A DNA stretch of 22,182 nucleotides from an uncultured bacterium (GTDB lineage: Bacteria; Bacillota; Clostridia; Oscillospirales; Acutalibacteraceae), in the NCBI GenBank assembly GCA_945949625.1, contig CAMFFI010000002.1, positions 1 through 22,182 of the forward strand, read 5' to 3'. Position numbers and translations under genes: made by a program. A model generated the notes under the pieces. The model was not told the origin of the DNA, did no database searches, and saw only the letters and a program-made list of their open reading frames with translations. Positions 21,618 through 22,182 of this stretch are shown in pieces (position 1 is the first letter of the stretch; every line of letters starts with the position of its first letter).

Positions 21618-22182
21618 TTATTCAACCTCCTTTTTAAACAAGTTGCAGGTTTCGTCAAAGGCTTTTCTTTCAAAGGGCTTATACATATTTCCTCTTTCCA
21701 TAGCCTCGTCAAAGTCAACCTCAAAACCGTCAAAGTCCGGTCCGTCAACACAGGCAAACTTTGTTTTTCCGCCTACTGTAAGTCGGCATCCGCCGCACAT
21801 ACCTGTGCCGTCAATCATAATCGGGTTCATTGAAACAATTGTAGGAATATTGTACTGCTTTGTAAGCTTGGTAACGAACTTCATCATAATCAACGGACCG
21901 ATTGTAATAACCTCGTCATAGGTTTCGCCGCTTTCGATAAGCTGTTTCAAAGCGTCTGTAACAAGTCCCTTTGTGCCGTATGAGCCGTCGTCGGTCATCA
22001 TACAAACCTTATCGGAAACATTGTTAAACTCGTCCTCAAGAATAACGAGGTCCTTGTTTCTGAAGCCTACAATAGCGTGAACTACGGAACCCTGCTGGTG
22101 AAGCTTTTTAGCAATAGGATATGCAATTGCACAGCCTACGCCGCCGCCTACGATACAAACCTTTTTAATGCCTTCGGTATGT
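21618..22182 (-). CDS. SudB/NfnA-like FAD- and [2Fe-2S]-containing reductase subunit (partial)
   Basis: The reading frame runs off the right edge of the window; 187 C-terminal codons are present of an expected 280 or so. The visible part begins within GIKKVCIVGGGVGCAIAYP, an NAD(P)-binding Rossmann start, then has CMMTDDGSYGTKGLVTDAL. The C-terminal [2Fe-2S] region is MIDGTGMCGGCRLTVGG and FACVDGPDFDG, with three cysteines and a nearby Asp that may complete the ligand set. An internal ATG at 22001 is not the start. It is the first visible gene of an operon with the GltA-like gene. The family also includes dihydroorotate dehydrogenase electron-transfer subunits (PyrK), but the partner gene favours the SudB/NfnA branch. 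Confidence 0.88.
   Translation of the reverse strand, partial: HTEGIKKVCIVGGGVGCAIAYPIAKKLHQQGSVVHAIVGFRNKDLVILEDEFNNVSDKVCMMTDDGSYGTKGLVTDALKQLIESGETYDEVITIGPLIMMKFVTKLTKQYNIPTIVSMNPIMIDGTGMCGGCRLTVGGKTKFACVDGPDFDGFEVDFDEAMERGNMYKPFERKAFDETCNLFKKEVE

Noticed and set aside
21618..22001. Reading the SudB-like protein as a complete 127-residue protein starting at 22001
   Set aside because: The frame stays open with conserved Rossmann sequence up to the window edge, so the internal ATG is not the start.

Overview
The window looks like a chromosomal segment of a low-to-moderate GC gut-type Clostridia, most likely Oscillospiraceae/Ruminococcaceae. The evidence is the gene content, strong GGAGG-type ribosome sites, AT-rich sigma-A-like promoters, a dockerin of the DATxIQ type common in that family, and a clostridial-style arginine cluster. 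Most genes are housekeeping or core metabolism. No rRNA, tRNA, CRISPR array, prophage or transposase gene was seen. Assignments rest on reading protein motifs, not on database searches.

Layout. (1) 1-4930: an HtrA/DegP-like membrane protease with a long Asn/Gln/Tyr-rich cytosolic tail (minus), class II fructose-bisphosphate aldolase (plus), an OGG1-type 8-oxoguanine DNA glycosylase (minus) and a Cys/His-rich DUF6062-type protein (plus). (2) 5017-13827: a complete ornithine-to-arginine plus acetylated-ornithine pathway on the minus strand. Transcription order is argG-argH, a 412-base gap holding a MITE-like repeat element, then argC-argJ-argB-GNAT-argD-argF. ArgJ recycles the acetyl group, so no separate argA is needed. 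argG has a recognisable promoter lying in a 13-base inverted repeat, next to an ARG-box-like site. (3) 14139-14645: a flavin reductase-type FMN protein with its own promoter and a small array of repeated operator-like words. (4) 14706-18379, minus strand: an SDR reductase, a membrane-anchored cohesin-domain protein directly coupled to it, and then, as a separate unit, a secreted leucine-rich-repeat protein ending in a dockerin. (5) 18543-18935: a solitary DtxR/MntR-type metal regulator (plus). (6) 19012-22182, minus strand: an NAD(P)H ferredoxin oxidoreductase pair (SudB/NfnA-like, cut by the window end, and GltA/NfnB-like), followed by a YqhD/BdhA-type iron-containing alcohol dehydrogenase.

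How the parts work together. The arg cluster converts glutamate-derived acetylated intermediates to ornithine, citrulline, argininosuccinate and arginine. The Nfn-like pair and the alcohol dehydrogenase both deal with NADPH and redox disposal, as expected of a fermenter. The most distinctive feature is the adjacent dockerin-LRR and membrane-cohesin pair. It has no glycoside hydrolase nearby and could form a minimal, non-cellulosomal surface display module. Secondary points of interest are dispersed intergenic repeats, the MITE-like element with perfect 25-base inverted ends, and several operator-like inverted repeats.
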